Below are positions 1-19,162 of a DNA stretch of 64,000 bases, one piece after another. The notes below the pieces were generated by a model that was not told the origin of the DNA, searched no databases, and saw only the letters and a list, made by a program, of their open reading frames with translations. Origin of the DNA: Klebsormidium nitens (lineage: Eukaryota; Streptophyta; Klebsormidiophyceae; Klebsormidiales; Klebsormidiaceae); contig DF237241.1 in assembly GCA_000708835.1 (NCBI GenBank), positions 1 through 64,000 of the forward strand, written 5' to 3'. Both the position numbers and the translations under genes were made by a program. Within the stretch, counting starts at the first letter, position 1, and every line of letters begins with the position of its first letter.

Positions 1-106
1 ATCTAGAACTGTGGCGCTGGAGATCGATTATTAGAGGCGTGTGAAGAGGTGTGTTTGCCAAGCTGGACAAGGCTGGGGAGAACGGATTCAATTGATATCC
101 AGAAAG
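1..106 (+). other. 5' flank / 5' UTR of RPT4
   Basis: This is the upstream flank of the proteasome ATPase gene, cut by the window edge. An in-frame ATG at 41 has no intervening stop and would add 22 residues to the protein. The ATG at 107 matches the usual family N-terminus (MAETDERRQ) and was preferred. Confidence 0.5.
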
Positions 107-3553
<3,447 letters not shown>

Positions 3554-4743
3554 TCAGGATCTTGTTGCTTCAAATCTGGACATTTGCAGCCTGCCTGGAC
3601 TGCAATCGCTGTGCAGGCGTTCTGTCTAGCGACCACACAAAGCTTGCTATGGCCAGGTGAAGCCTTCTGGGTCAAGTCGCATATGCCCACTTACCTGCAA
3701 AGCTTCTGTGCATATGTTGGCGCTCAATCTGCGGCTCGCAAACGTAGATCATATCTTCTCGTATGAGCATCTCGCTTTGAGTGATGATGCACATTTGACC
3801 CCGGGCCCAGGACAAGTGCAATTAATTCCTTGTGCAAGCCGGACTTCTGGCCGCATGTTTCGTATGCTCTTTGCAGCCTTGCAAAGCATTTCTTCAATGC
3901 TCTTTTGCCTGTGTGCACTGCCGGTGCACAAAGTCTCGATGCATTTGTGTATAGTACTAGCTAGCCTAAGCTTCGTATGGCAGAAATACCCATGCATAAC
4001 TCGACAAGTGAGTACCGTACACCTCTGCACTTGTAACATGATACGATGCACTAGATAGCTCGAGGCGCAAAATTTGCCGCCATTATCCGGTCGGACGCGG
4101 CACATATACATGCCACTTGTCCACTGAGTCTATATATGATTGTGTCATGCAATTTGCATATGCACAAATAGATATGTGTTTCAACATGATCCATATACAC
4201 TGCAATGTGCATGGCCATGCTGCGGCAGCCTCGCGTGCCGTTTCCATAGACGACTTAAGCTGCTTACCGCAGCATGCATGCAAGATTGACCATATATCAT
4301 ATTATTGCTTTGATTTGTCATGCATGGCTCAAGCACCCGGCCGCTAGAGTTGACGTAGCTGGCTGCGACGCAGTGATCCTTAGACTCGAGTGCCACAATG
4401 CAGATATATATGAGCGCGACCTATTATACACAAAGGCCGCTCACTCCAAAATAATATACATTGGATGCCGCTGCACGAGAGACTGAGAGGCCGCTGCCGT
4501 CACAGGCGCAGCAAAAAACGAATCAGCAGACAGCTATTTAGTCCTCCTGTGGAGCTGATGGTCTCTTTTTTAAATACGCCTGATGATGAGCTCTTTTCAG
4601 CGACATGATGCAAGCAATGCCTGGCAGTCACCACATGAAGAAGATCACACGCATTACGATCAGAAACGACCGGCGGAAGACGTGCATGCACTGTCAATCT
4701 CATCTCGTATGCTTCTTTAGAACGGTCTTCGGGAGTCTCAAAG
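3554..4743. other. Convergent intergenic region between RPT4 and PAG1
   Basis: About 1.2 kb separates the two stop codons. It should hold both 3' UTRs and polyadenylation sites. No conserved ORF, RNA gene or long repeat was recognised. Parts are A+T-rich with short ATGCAT/TATATA runs. Confidence 0.6.
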
Positions 4744-7700
4744 CTAGTCGTCCATGTCCTCTTCTTGTGCGGCCTTCGCTAGCCGCTCTGCTTCTGCCAG
4801 AACATCCGCCGGAACCTGAAGGATCGACATACAGATTGCAGTCAGAAAAGACAGATTAACAGAAGTGTACCTTTCAGGAGATCTGGTTCATGGTTCACTT
4901 TGAGTGTTCTCTCATCGCGAAAGGTTGCCACAGGATTGACTCTGACAACAAGAGCCACAAATCACGACAAGCGTCAAGGTGCTCACCCGCTTGTGCTCCC
5001 GACCCGACTCCTCGCAGATCCAACTGAGCTCCAGCTCAAAGGCCTTGTCTTTCGCCTCATCGTGCACGCCATAAATGCTGCAGCAAGCACGAAGCAGAGT
5101 TCTGACTATGATGCATATGCGCAGACTGGGCACCCGTTACTATCAACTCCACATCGTGCGAGCGCGTTAGTCAGCGACCTGGAACTTTGCACTAGATCGA
5201 TTGCAATTAGAATCAGTCAGGACGGGACAGGTGATGTCATCGGAGAATGGGCGGAAGCCCAAGTAGAATGTTCGAGAGTGCTCACATCTTGGCAACTGCA
5301 GTGACCCCCTCTCTGCACGTCATCTCCGAGAGCTTCAGCTTCTCGATCTCCCTGCACAACCAGAAAAAGGCCCGTGTCCTGAGCATGTTGTCGTGTCAGG
5401 CGCGTACCTCCACCAGAAACAGACTAAGAATCCCACCTTTCTAATGGGATCCATGGAGCACTTGGACGCACACGAATCTGGGCGATCAAGCAGGGGAAAA
5501 CTCCGGCAGGCCCTGAATATGAGCACGCTCACTGACGCGACGGAGAGAGAAACGGCTTGGGATTCCGAGGGCTCACGTCTTGGCAGCCTGCCGTCCCTTG
5601 CCGATTGCTGTCCCAAAGAAGCGCTGCAAAAACGGACGGGGCAAGCCTTGTAACAGCACGCCAAAAACGACTGTTCTCGGGCCAACGTCTGAAGCGACGC
5701 CTTTTGGCCAGCTCGGCTGCTGACAGACAATCTGTCCGGCTCAGCAGGCAACAAAAACACCCGCTGATAAAGCCGACTCTCTGATTGTCTTCTTGATGCT
5801 TCTGTTCGGGATGGATTGACATGTGTCACAGCAACACAATCTCTAGCCTCCCAAAGGAGCCTGCTCCAGGATATATTCAAAGCTTTTGAAGTAAGGGTAG
5901 GTTGTGCCCCAAACTTACGTGTGAGATCCCCGTCGGCTCGATTGCATACAGCTGCGGCCCCTCCTTGTCATAGACGCCCAGCAAAACTGAGGATCCAAAC
6001 GGCCTGCATGCAGTGACGCAGGCTTACTTATAATGCATTCTTGCCAGGACGCCTTTCCACGTCGAGGCCACCGATTCGGGAACTTCCACGACTTGCTGCA
6101 AAAAGTTTCAGAATGGCAAAATCCTTTCTTGGAAAGGGGGGCCGATTTAGGGGAATTGCAACAAGTCTATGGTGCTATCATCTGCTGTTCGCCAAACCCA
6201 GGCCGGAGTTTGCAGATAGAGCGCCTCACCGCACAGACCAATACAGCGTGTACAGGTGGACGAAGGTTGCGACGCGATCGGCGATGACCTGGCCAGGAAT
6301 GGCGTCCCCGTAGAATCTGCACACATTGGTTACGTGCTCAGATTGGGTGGCACAACCCGTCTTTGAGGTAGAGCGTCTCATTTCGTACTGGGGGTGCTAG
6401 ACGTCATGCACTGTTGCAGAAAGATGCAAGGCCATGAAATCTCGTGCTACTGCCAAACACTGGCTTCAGCGCAATCAGCGCCGGAGTCAGTTTCACAGGA
6501 ATCAGCACACAGACTCGGCTCACGTTTTGTAGTTTGAAGCTTCCGCCCTCGCTCTGTTGACGATCTGCCGTCCGTCTGCTACCAGGCCCGCGGTTGCCTG
6601 CACAGAATGCCATGTCAATCTATTTTCACACCTGCATCCATCGATTTCCAATCGCAGACTCCGTCAATAACTTTAACGGGGCACCTATCACAAGAGTATT
6701 CCCTGGTGAGGTATGCTTTGAATGGTGGACATGATGATTGAATGGGCAAGGGCGTCAGCATGATCGCAAAAAGGCAGGACATACAGAATACATATGGGTG
6801 TAAAATTGATCAGGACCTAATTTGAATGAATCCTTGTGGGGACAGCATCAGCCTATCTCAGACCTCAGAGTGCAGGATACCGCAGAAGGTTAGGACGACC
6901 AAACGAGTTCCTCACCACCCCAATGTGTCTATCCACTGAAAGTATCCGCCGGTTGGAGCCCTCAACCAGCATCTTGGAAATCACCAGCTTTTCTACCCCC
7001 TGCACGTACGGCCAAGATTGACTTTCTCATATCCTCAATTCTTTCCCCAGGTAGCACGTCCTTTGCTTAGCACGACCACAGGATCCCTTTCAAAGGAGCA
7101 TCAGAACCAGTGCACACCATGAAGATGGTCAACTGGCCCTCAAACAGAGTCAGTTGAGCTCTCGTCAACTAAGAATTCACGTCATCTAACCGCAGTACTA
7201 TCTGCACAAAGCAGGTCTGAAAAACATGGGCGGCTGTGACAGCGCAGTGTACACATGACCAACGAAGTTCCCCAACAATGATCAACTCATTGTAAGGGAA
7301 GTAGTAAAGTCCCACACAGCGATCATAGGGTGGTGCACATAGGTGCACTTTATATCTTTGTGAATTTCTCTGCAGAGCTCTATGTATATTCAACAGGTAC
7401 TCACCAGAACAATCCCATCCTTACAGCGGATGCCAACAGCGGTCCTGTAGCAGAAGGACGAGAATATCAAATGGGTGCCGGTGCTGGTCTCCACAAGTAG
7501 GTAGTGCTGGCAGGAACCAGCACTCCTTCAGACCTGCAAATACTGCACAAAACTATCCAATTTCCAGTTCTGCTGCACATGTAGTGACAAAGTGATCAAA
7601 GCGTGAAAGGGCCTCACCCGCTGTTGTCAACTGCTTTGGTGGCATACTCGGTTTGGAAAACTCGCCCATCCGGCGAGAAGGTTGTTGAAGAAAGATCATA

Positions 7701-8011
7701 CTGCAGGAGAGCCAACACGGGTGCATGAGGGATCAGCGTTGATGTCCAATAATAAGGCAAAGAAACTCCGCAAACTGGGGCATATGAGATACTTGCTCAA
7801 AAGCAAAAACTTGCACACAATCTCTTGCTATTGGAGACCTGTGCTTCCCTATATACCACAAATCAGGCTTCCTATTCCATTTTGGGGCCAATCTTCTATG
7901 CAGGATTGTCGACTGCAAACCAATTGCATTGTCATTCCTTGCTAGAAGATGCAGGACCAGACATGGATGACATTCTTGGACGCAACGCACCCCGGTTCCG
8001 ATGCTGCTCAT
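4744..8011 (-). CDS. PAG1: 20S proteasome alpha-7 subunit (PAG1 / PSMA3)
   Basis: This is an outer-ring alpha subunit of the 20S core, structural and gating rather than catalytic. Eleven exons read on the minus strand: 7991..8011, 7618..7700, 7405..7444, 6916..6999, 6524..6597, 6230..6316, 5919..6003, 5577..5623, 5286..5351, 4987..5077, 4744..4815. They join in frame to 249 residues, a typical length for plant PAG1. The first exon encodes only MSSIGTG. The alpha-subunit signature [20 protein letters not shown] follows. Later landmarks are [28 protein letters not shown] and [21 protein letters not shown]. The acidic C-terminus AQEEDMDD is typical of alpha-7. All donors are GT. The isoleucine or valine usual in FQIEYA is replaced by threonine. 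The tRNA-Arg gene sits about 190 bp upstream, divergently. Confidence 0.98.
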
Positions 8012-8094
8012 CCTGCTTTTCCTCGAGCTGCAGGCGTAGAGCAAACAGACAGAAGAAGAGATGACGCGCTGGTGCTAGTACTTGTGGGCTCCTC

Positions 8095-8146
8095 AAATCA
8101 TGAAGACGTTTTGAGACGGCTGTTGTCGGACTACTCTCTGCTGGGC
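8095..8146 (+). promoter_or_regulatory. Two TGGGC motifs upstream of PAG1 (possible proteasome cis-elements)
   Basis: TGGGC occurs at 8095-8099 and 8142-8146, 84 and 131 bp upstream of the PAG1 start codon. In Arabidopsis, TGGGC-core proteasome-related cis-elements are bound by NAC53/NAC78. The motif is short and could be chance; the function is inferred. Confidence 0.25.
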
Positions 8147-8203
8147 TTTTTTTAAAAGCTTAAATAAGGTTATACTTTATGTAGGCCACCCCGTTAAACG
8201 ACC

Positions 8204-8277
8204 GACCTGTTGGCCCAATTGGATAAGGCGCGAGCCTACGGAGCTCGAGATTCTGGGTTCAAGTCCCAGGCAGGTCA
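8204..8277 (+). tRNA. tRNA-Arg (anticodon ACG)
   Basis: A complete cloverleaf can be folded. The acceptor stem pairs GACCTGT with GCAGGTC and is followed by discriminator A. The D arm contains GGCCCAATTGGATAAGGC. The anticodon stem CGAGC/GCTCG encloses the loop CTACGGA, giving anticodon ACG. The T arm is CTGGG-TTCAAGT-CCCAG. No intron is present and CCA is not encoded, as in eukaryotic nuclear tRNA genes. A TTTTT tract at 8301-8305 can serve as the Pol III terminator. The gene is transcribed away from PAG1. Confidence 0.97.
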
Positions 8278-8300
8278 CCTAATGCCGGCTGATGCTCACC

Positions 8301-8305
8301 TTTTT
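8301..8305 (+). terminator. Pol III T-tract terminator of tRNA-Arg
   Basis: Five consecutive T residues lie 23 nt past the tRNA 3' end, which is enough for RNA polymerase III termination. Confidence 0.6.
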
Positions 8306-9281
8306 GGCCTCTTGAGTGGGAGATGATCTTTTCTAATCCTTTTGCATTGTGATCGGTCTTATAGGCATGCCATGGTGCATTCAACTCGGAGGGGATTGTG
8401 ATCATGCATGCACGCTTTACATTGATTCAACATATTAAGCAAGCATCCTCCGACAGGCCACCACCAATCTATGGCCGGCAATTAGCATGAAGTTCCGGTG
8501 ACACTGGGTCCCCAACTTGCAGAATTGCTGAGCTTCTCTTTACTTGACATGCAATCAAGGTAGCTAGGCGTTCAAAACTCAAACATGTATTCCCATGTAT
8601 GCCATGGAAGCCTATGGCCCATGTGGCTACGGCGTTTGAAAAGAGAACATCATTCAACTTCATTGCATGGTAGCGTCCCATTTCATTGTACTCAACACAC
8701 CAGGCAACGGCGGCCAAGGGCATCAATGGTTGGAAGTTACCATCGTTCTATTCACGCCCTTTCCCCATGGCAAATCATTCTCAAGCATGTGGCTAAGAAC
8801 GTTGATAAAGAACGAGTTAAACCATGATTCTCAAGCAACAACAGACGGTGCCAACTGCTGGAATTCTCAACCGGGACTTCATCAACTTTACTTTGGTGGA
8901 ACAAATAATTCATGCATAGAGAACCGGAGCGCAAGTTTGTCATTGGAAGTACAAGAGCATCTCAAACACCTGGTCCAGATTGAACTCAAAATACAGTCGG
9001 GGTCATATCAATCCTTTGCCCCTATAGACACCTTCTTTGGTTTGGCCTCTGATTGACAACTTCAACATCTCAAAGACGTACAGATCTATGCACCATCTTT
9101 TGCTTAATCTCAAGACTTCTTCGGGTTGATCTCCAAAAGTTCAAAAATTGTTTGTCAGCTTTGCATGACCCGTTTGTTGGAAACGCAATAGGCATCGGAT
9201 GTTCCTAATGCCATCCCCATAAACTTAACGGTGGGGCTCGTAACCTCCCCACTGCTTCCTAACCACCAGAACCTCCTACCG
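8306..9281. other. Intergenic region, tRNA-Arg to MAPK 3' end
   Basis: No conserved ORF, RNA gene or clear repeat was recognised. The right part should contain the 3' UTR of the MAP kinase. Confidence 0.5.
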
Positions 9282-11990
<2,709 letters not shown>

Positions 11991-14280
11991 GCTGTCCGGA
12001 TGCTGCAGCTAGCTTTCTAGGTGCATGAGAATCAGGCTCCGATTGCAGCTGCACAGGAAAAGGACTGTCTATGTCCGCCTGCTTTCCAGCTCAACTTTTG
12101 AAACCTCCTGCTTTATCAAAACCGACGGCCTACTCCTGCATGTTAGGCGCACCCGCTAGCGCCCTTCAAACAAAAGTCAGAAGCGAAAGCGTTCGCCCTC
12201 TCCAAAGGACGAAATGACCACCAGCAGGGAAGCCAAGAAAGCGTTTGTCGCTACATTGACAGCGCGCTCCCTTCCACTATGAAGAACCTCTTGTATGCAG
12301 AAACAACACCCTTCCTGCCCGAAGCCGCCTCTTGGTTTTGCTGCTGCCCAGAATAGGGAGCTGCTGCGCGTGCTGCAACGCTTGCGTCGATTCAGTTGAA
12401 CTGCCACCGCGCACAACCACATTGACAACCGTCTAGTGCGCACAGCTGGCGCAGGGTTTGTGGGAACCCAGTACTTAACCTTCGCTTCCGCGGCCCTTAT
12501 CTCACATGACAGCCGTTCGATGCCTGACTGATGGATTTGTGACCGTCAATAAGATTTCCACAAACTCGACCCACTCGGCTCGGCGAGCTAACTTGCGTAC
12601 CTGCCAGATTGTCCAGGAATGGATCATGCATGATGTGCATTCGATTGTACACCCACAACGCTCTACCTTCCGGAATGGTTAAGGATTGGGTTCCAAGAAA
12701 GCAGCTGCCCAGTGAGCAAGGGTGCCGTGCCAGTTACCTGTGCGCGCACAGGCTGCAGGGTGAGCATCGAACGGTACAAGGCACATCATTCCTGCTAATC
12801 GACGGCCAAAAAAGGCTTTATCGGTGTAAGCGTAGTGACACCATTGCCAAGGGTTTAAGTTAACCTTTTTTTGGTATTGAGAACACGTGTCGGTGCGCCA
12901 GTGCAAATTACGGAGTGCTTCAGAACATATTTGCTGTGTCAAAGCGCGGCCATACTTGCGCTGCCGTACGTTTGACACCAGAACAAAACATTGCCCAGAA
13001 CTTTCGCGCAGAAGACCTGTTGGTGTTCTGAGCCGGCCGGCTTCACCAATAATTCAATGATTAAATTGTCGGCACGAGTGGTACCAATGGCACGTACTGG
13101 GAACGTGACGGTCAACGAGTCATGCAAACCTTCAAGACTCAAGAGGATTGCGCACTTGCTAGAACCCACACAGCATCAAATATGATCAAGTTTTCGTGCA
13201 CTTCAAAGTTCTCTTTTGTGCAGCCGCCCATTCAGTTCGTGTATCCAGATCATTCTTCTTCACGAACGTATCCGAGGGCCATGTGAACGTACATGCCGAA
13301 CATGCCCAACGCAGCTGAATGGAATCATCAGACTTACAGTCTTCGACCATGCACATCTTATGAATATAATGTTGTGCATGTCCTGCAATACAGCCGTTTG
13401 TAATATCTGTACGTCTAAGTTCGATTTATACTGTGAGCGGCAATGATCTAGCTCTAAAAACAACCCTTGCCTCACGAAAGACAGCAGCTTGATAGCATTA
13501 AAACGTGCATACCGGTATACTAAGTATAGTGCCCATGAAAAGATTCGCGCGGCAAAGTCGCATCCAAGATTACTCTCTGCTTCGTTCCAAAGCTCGCTCC
13601 TGGGAAAGAGCCCAAGACAGGCTTCAATGACTTCTTCAAGTCAAAGCAATGAGTACAAGCTTGTACGCGACGATTATACAACAAATGCTACAAGAGCAAT
13701 CATTGCACTCCATGCACTGATCATGGCGAGTACCCGTGATGCGCGATCACGGATGGTTCTCAACTGAATTGTTGAGGTTGCATGATGCTACCGCGCCGAA
13801 CTAGTGTTGATAAATATCCAATCTAAACTTCCGCAGATTGGTAGGACGCGGTACAGTCATCATCTTTTTAGACACAACCGCCATAAGCCCGCACAGAAAA
13901 TCAGCTGATTACGCGAGGCACATATCAAAGTTGGCGTCGGAAAGCGCATGTGCATGCCTTGCATACTTGCGTTATTAAGGGAATTTTGGTGCTGATAACG
14001 TGGGGCAAGATTCAAAAATGGCCTCAGAGAAACAGTCAATTAAAGTGACATGCGGTCCTCGTTCAACGAAAGCACAACTTTCAACGAACACATTAAGGCA
14101 TGACTTCTGGGCTAGGCTCATTGGCCGGGTCCGCCCATTGTTATGACATTTTTGTCACTCGACAACCACATTCATGAAGATCCCTCTTGATTATCAAACT
14201 TCCGATTAGGAACCGTTGAAATAAAGCATTTCAAGCAGCGCCAGATTGATGTGATTGCACGGGTCGCATACCGCGCATCC
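11991..14280. other. Intergenic region between MAPK 5' end and OTU gene 3' end
   Basis: About 2.3 kb. It should hold the MAPK promoter and 5' UTR on the left and the OTU gene 3' UTR on the right. Only short ORFs without recognisable motifs occur. No tRNA, long repeat or transposon feature was seen. Confidence 0.5.
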
Positions 14281-17200
14281 TTAAATGCACAAGGCTCCCA
14301 TATCAACAGGAACATCCTCTTCCGAGTATCTAGACACCTTCTTGCGAACAGACTCCGCAACATAGCTTTTACCGAGCCTTTGCGATTGTTTCCTTTGACG
14401 ATTCGACACCTCGGAAGCTGGCCTGCGAACACACACTTCGGAGATCAGGAGAGCTCTGTAGCACTAGCCGTTCCGTAGGCCATTAGCAAGCCACGGGCAA
14501 TCATAAGCAACTTGGATAAGTTGAAGTCGTTGTGGCACATGTAATTCCGCCCTTCCCCCTCACAGCCACATTGGATATCCACAATCACATCTGATACTTG
14601 CTTGGCAAACAAAGCGCAACTACCGAGATTGAGAGGAGGCGGCCAGAACATCTGTATTCGCCACACCTGATCCGATCGGCTTTCGACCCTGCCGCCCCAC
14701 AGCAGGCTTTGTACTTTTTCTTGCTCCCACAAGGACACGCCTTGTTGCGCGCCGCAGGCTGCACAGACACAACAGCAAGCGTTTGTAGAAACGACACACT
14801 CGGACTAGGAGCTCAGTGTTTCACTGGCGCTGGCAAATGTGTCCAGCAAGGACGGCAAAGCTGAGCCCGCCAATCATGCCGAAAGGGTCAGATTGGGAAC
14901 CCGTCAGACTCCGCTTGACGACTCAGCTGTGCAACAGCTTGGCTAAATGTATGGCACACTCCCTCGCACCACACGAGTCTGGTGAACAGATGACACACCT
15001 TGGCACTTGCCTTCGTTCTACGTGTGCAGCCGTAAAGCAGCTTAGAACAGATCGCAATTGGATGTCTGATGCTCTCTTACATGCTCTCATTTGATTCGCG
15101 ACCCTGGGCTGCTGTTGTCGGTCAGCTTTTTCACAACAACGTATCAAGCAGCCGCAATGAAGCGTTCACCTGCTTCTCTGCCCCCGAAGTTGACGCAGTC
15201 TCTCCATTCCCGCTGTCTTCGCCCTGTCTTCCGATGTCAAGCGTGCAGGCGTCGGTCGGAGATGCGGGCTCCAAGGACTTTGAAGCCAACGGGGCCCCTG
15301 TAGGTGAGACAGTGTTTGTGGAAGAGTAAAACAGAGGGAAAAAGCCGGGGAGCCGAACGCCCACGCCAGGTCAGTGAATTAACGACAACGCAATTTAGTC
15401 TTCAGCAGGACGCAGGCAAACTTGAGGGAGAAAGAGTATCTCTGCTCGAAACTCGGGAGTGAGGATTTTTTAGTCCGTGGGATCGGACAGTCGCTGTCCG
15501 TACCTTCGTGCATCGTTGCTAACGCCTCTGCCGGACGCTCTGAAAACACCCCGTCCTCGGCGATACCATTCGCTAGCGCGCTCTCGGAGCTGCCCTCGGC
15601 GATCAAAAACTCGATGACAGCATCGACGTCGCCGGCAAGATCGAGCAAGACCTGCGAAGCAACACTCTCTTGTCAGACCAACGGTTTCGCGCCTGCCATT
15701 GGCTTAACGTATGCGAGGACCTCGGCCGAAGGTGGTGCTCATGTTTCGTAGGGGTGTTCAACTCCGTCGAGCTGGCCTCGAACATTTGACGTCCGTGGAA
15801 AGGCTGAAGGACAAAAGAGCGAGCCAACCAGTCAGGAGCTCATCAGAAATGCTAGAAGTTGCAGATTCCATCACGCATGTTCTTTTCTGCAATCCAATGG
15901 CCAGATCCAAATCGGCCCCGAACCATCAACCCATCGACCCTTCTCCCCCTCGCTTGCTGAACAGATCGGCTCTAAGGCACACAATCCGAGAGAAACGGAA
16001 CCACATTTCAGCGACACGCATGCCTCGTGCAGGAAAGCCCGAGCAGCGGACGGACAGAAGGGACGCAACGGCATCACTTACTTGTCGTATCCGCTCCTCG
16101 TCTCGACAAGGAGTGCTGGCAATCACCCGCGTCACGTCCTCCTCCCGGAAACTGGAGCGACCTCTCGGAGTCGCGGTAGACTTTTTCTGAGCGGTGGGGG
16201 GGCCTTTGAGCTGGGCGTCGCCCTCAACGTGAATAGGCAGCGCTGGACCTCCCCCCGGGTCGTCTTCTCGACGCACGCTGTTGTAGTGCTCTCCGTCATG
16301 GTAGGACCTGCCACGTGGCGAGTTGATGGCTGATGTTGAGCTTATTTCGACCTCGGTTACTACGCTGTGCTCTGGGGCCACAGCCCTGACGACGTTTGAA
16401 GACAAGGTGAACAACAAGGAGAAGACGACTCTGCGAAGCCACAGGTGCTCCGATTGGAGCTTCTCCATGATCATCTTGCCACCACATACTGAGTTGAGGA
16501 ACTTGTTCAGATGGCCCTTGGAGCTCGCACCTTACACGACTCGAGTGTATGTCCGAATACAATGCGGCCCAGCTTCGCCGAGCCCTTGCAAAGATTGATC
16601 AGAGTGTCCGGAAGGGGCTGAACGAGAGATGTTGCGAGAAGGAAACTCGTAACTCACAGGTGGATGGTTCGCGTTTCAGCCACGTCGAAGTTTCTGATGT
16701 GCCACCTGGGGGACTGGACCTGTCCAAAAAGTACTTAAAATCAGAAGAGGTTGCGTTGACAAAGACTGGAGCATTCTGTCGCCCTTTTCTCAGCAAAGGT
16801 CGGCCGGACGAAAATGTCCTCAACTTAATGACGGTCGGAAGGGGGCTCCCAACACACTGGACGTTCGCCACCTTTTCGGCTTGGGCGCCTCTTTGAAAAA
16901 TCCTTTTGCTTCGAAATGCTCACTCCTGAGAGCGGAAACATCTTCTTATCATTGAGTTACTCATCAAGGATTGGTTGTCTCCTTCCAATAACCACAGCGC
17001 ATCAAGAAGCTTTACAGTCCTGTAAGTCAGACATTCTCAGAACACCGACCCTCGTGCTTCTCTCCTTCAGCTTACCCGAAATACAATCTGTCAGTCAAAA
17101 CATTCTCAGAGCACCGATCACTTTGGTTGAACCAAAATCCTGACCACCTCGAACGAAGCTAGTATGAACGCTTGCGCACGTCAAAGCTCAAAAGCACAGA

Positions 17201-18453
17201 ATCAAAAGCCCTGAAGCAGGCCCCCATTCTGTTGGATGCCAATCTTGGCTCTGGTCACCATGCTGGCGGCCTCCTGATTGATATTGCATGGGAGAGACGT
17301 GCTCAAGCTCTTTCCCACACAATCTGCCCTTGCACTAAATTCTCATTCTGAAATTCCTGAGCCGTGAACCCCCACCCGGTGTATGCAGATGTTGGCCCTC
17401 GTTACTAAGCTGGCCGCTTGCAGCTCCATGTTGCCCGCCCATGTCCCGTCCTCACGCATCTCCTGCAAGTACTTCTCAAGTGGCACGTCGTCCTCTACAA
17501 ATGGTGCAAAGTCGGCCTCGTGGGCCGCCATATACTCCACCACCCGTTCTCTGTAAGCGACGTGATCGCCCGCATCCCCCTCTAGTTGGTCCGCAATTGC
17601 TCTGTGAAAAAGGGGAACGGAGGGTGTGGGATCAGAGGGTTTACCAAGAAGTTAGTAAGGATTCGAGTCATTAGCGATGCACAGAGGATACAAAATGCCA
17701 GGAATGGATGGGGTAGGAGACAGTAAGAAGGAAATCTGGAGAAAGGCACAGATTGAGAAGGATACAAGGTGCGGGGCCAGAAGGATTCAGTAAAGCTGGA
17801 GAGGAAAAGAGCCAATGGAATGAGAAGGAGACAGTGACAGGGTTGTCGACAAGAGAGACTCGTGGCTCAGGCAGAGAATCTTCTGCTGATAGGTGGTGAT
17901 GGGTGCAAACAAATTGACTCTCAAAGGCCAGGCTCTGCCTGAAGGGGCCCACCTGAAAAAGCAGTTGCCATCAGCGGTCACCTCCTGAATCTTCAAACCA
18001 ATGACGCGAAGCTGCTCCCGAAAGAGGGCAATGTCAGAACCCCCCTGTGATGACAAGAAAAGAAGAGCGTTCATGAGCTGATTGCGCATGGGTCTGAGCA
18101 GGGGCAAGAACAAATGACGTGCACAAGCACGGTTCTGTCACCAAGTCTTCTCGTAGTACCTTCTCAGCAGTGGTTGTCCTTTACTGATTGGCGTCTGTGA
18201 CGATACTCATTGCACCCCAAAAAGTACAGACTGCAGGATGTGCCATTAGTCCGCCACTTTTGTGGGGCTTGCATTCGCTAAGATGTACCTTCAACTTTTC
18301 TTTGGCCCGCCGGATCGCTTCGCGTCGCTTCCTCTCAGCATTCTTGCCCACCACCACTTCTGGAGTGCTGGGGCTGTCTTTTTCGCGGGCGGCTGCCGCC
18401 GCCTTCGTCCCTTTGGCTACTTTCACCTGAGTTTGCACCTTCTTCTTCGCCAT
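14281..18453 (-). CDS. OTU7: OTU-domain deubiquitinase with C-terminal SEC-C motif (OTU7-like)
   Basis: This cysteine deubiquitinase matches the architecture of Arabidopsis OTU7 (At5g67170). Nine exons: 18289..18453, 17953..18044, 17376..17601, 16658..16719, 16082..16307, 15504..15651, 15170..15297, 14667..14758, 14281..14422, joining to 426 residues. The lysine-rich N-terminus (MAKKKVQTQVK, then ERKRREAIRRAKEKLK) may be a nuclear signal. The OTU core has TADGNCFF with D80 and catalytic C83, the strand GTWAGNMELQAAS, and SYHDGEHYNSVR with catalytic H189. A UBA/CUE-like helical segment spans about 236-278 (VLLDLAGDVDAVIEFLIAEG). The SEC-C zinc motif is at 357-370: ACPCGSKKKYKACCG with C357, C359, C368 and C369. 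The C-terminus DMGALCI matches the plant family and supports the last exon. All junctions are in phase. Confidence 0.95.
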
Positions 18454-19162
18454 TGCACCTGTACGAGCATCCTGTAAGCTGGTGCATCACATCAAAACGG
18501 AACAGTCGTACATGTGTTGAGACAAACTCAGAGAGAGGGAAGCGATCCTATGACTCTGAGTCTGACGTTCTCTTGGAAGGGCGCGTCAGAAACTTGAAGT
18601 TGAACTTCAAGTTGTGGGGCTTGCGGAGAATGCTGGATCGACAGCGTCTCCACTCAAAATCGCTCTTTAACCCTGCCTTTAACCGGCCGATTGCCATATT
18701 AGGTTAGGGGTGCCTGGACTTAAAGGCTCATGCAGGCTACGATTGAAGCCGATGACCATACCACCCAACCGCCCGGTTAGCCGCTCAAACCAGTAGTTTC
18801 CGTTGACATCAGGTTCCTTGCCTTGCACCTGAACTTGAAGAAGCAGGGCATCCAGTGCAGACAAATTGCGCCCTGCCATGTCAATGTGGGACTCCATTGC
18901 AAAACGAGAACAAAGAATGCAGTTCCATTGCGCCTTTTCTTGGCTCAATCTCAACTCAACCTGCCTGCTAAGTCTACTGTCCTTAAAGTACTCTCGAGCT
19001 GCCGTGGCTGAGCTTGGAGACAAGAAGCAAAGACAAGAAGATCGAATGGCAGTGATCTGATGAAGAATTGTCATAAACCGCTCTCCTTTGATTGCTCTTC
19101 TTGAATCAAAAGGCCAGAGGTCAAGGTTCGCGTGGTTATGACAAGCAGCGCGGTGACACAGG
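18454..19162. promoter_or_regulatory. Divergent promoter region, OTU7-like (-) and GT2-like (+)
   Basis: The two start codons face away from each other across 709 bp, so both promoters and 5' UTRs must lie here. No TATA box or known element is convincing. Confidence 0.4.
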
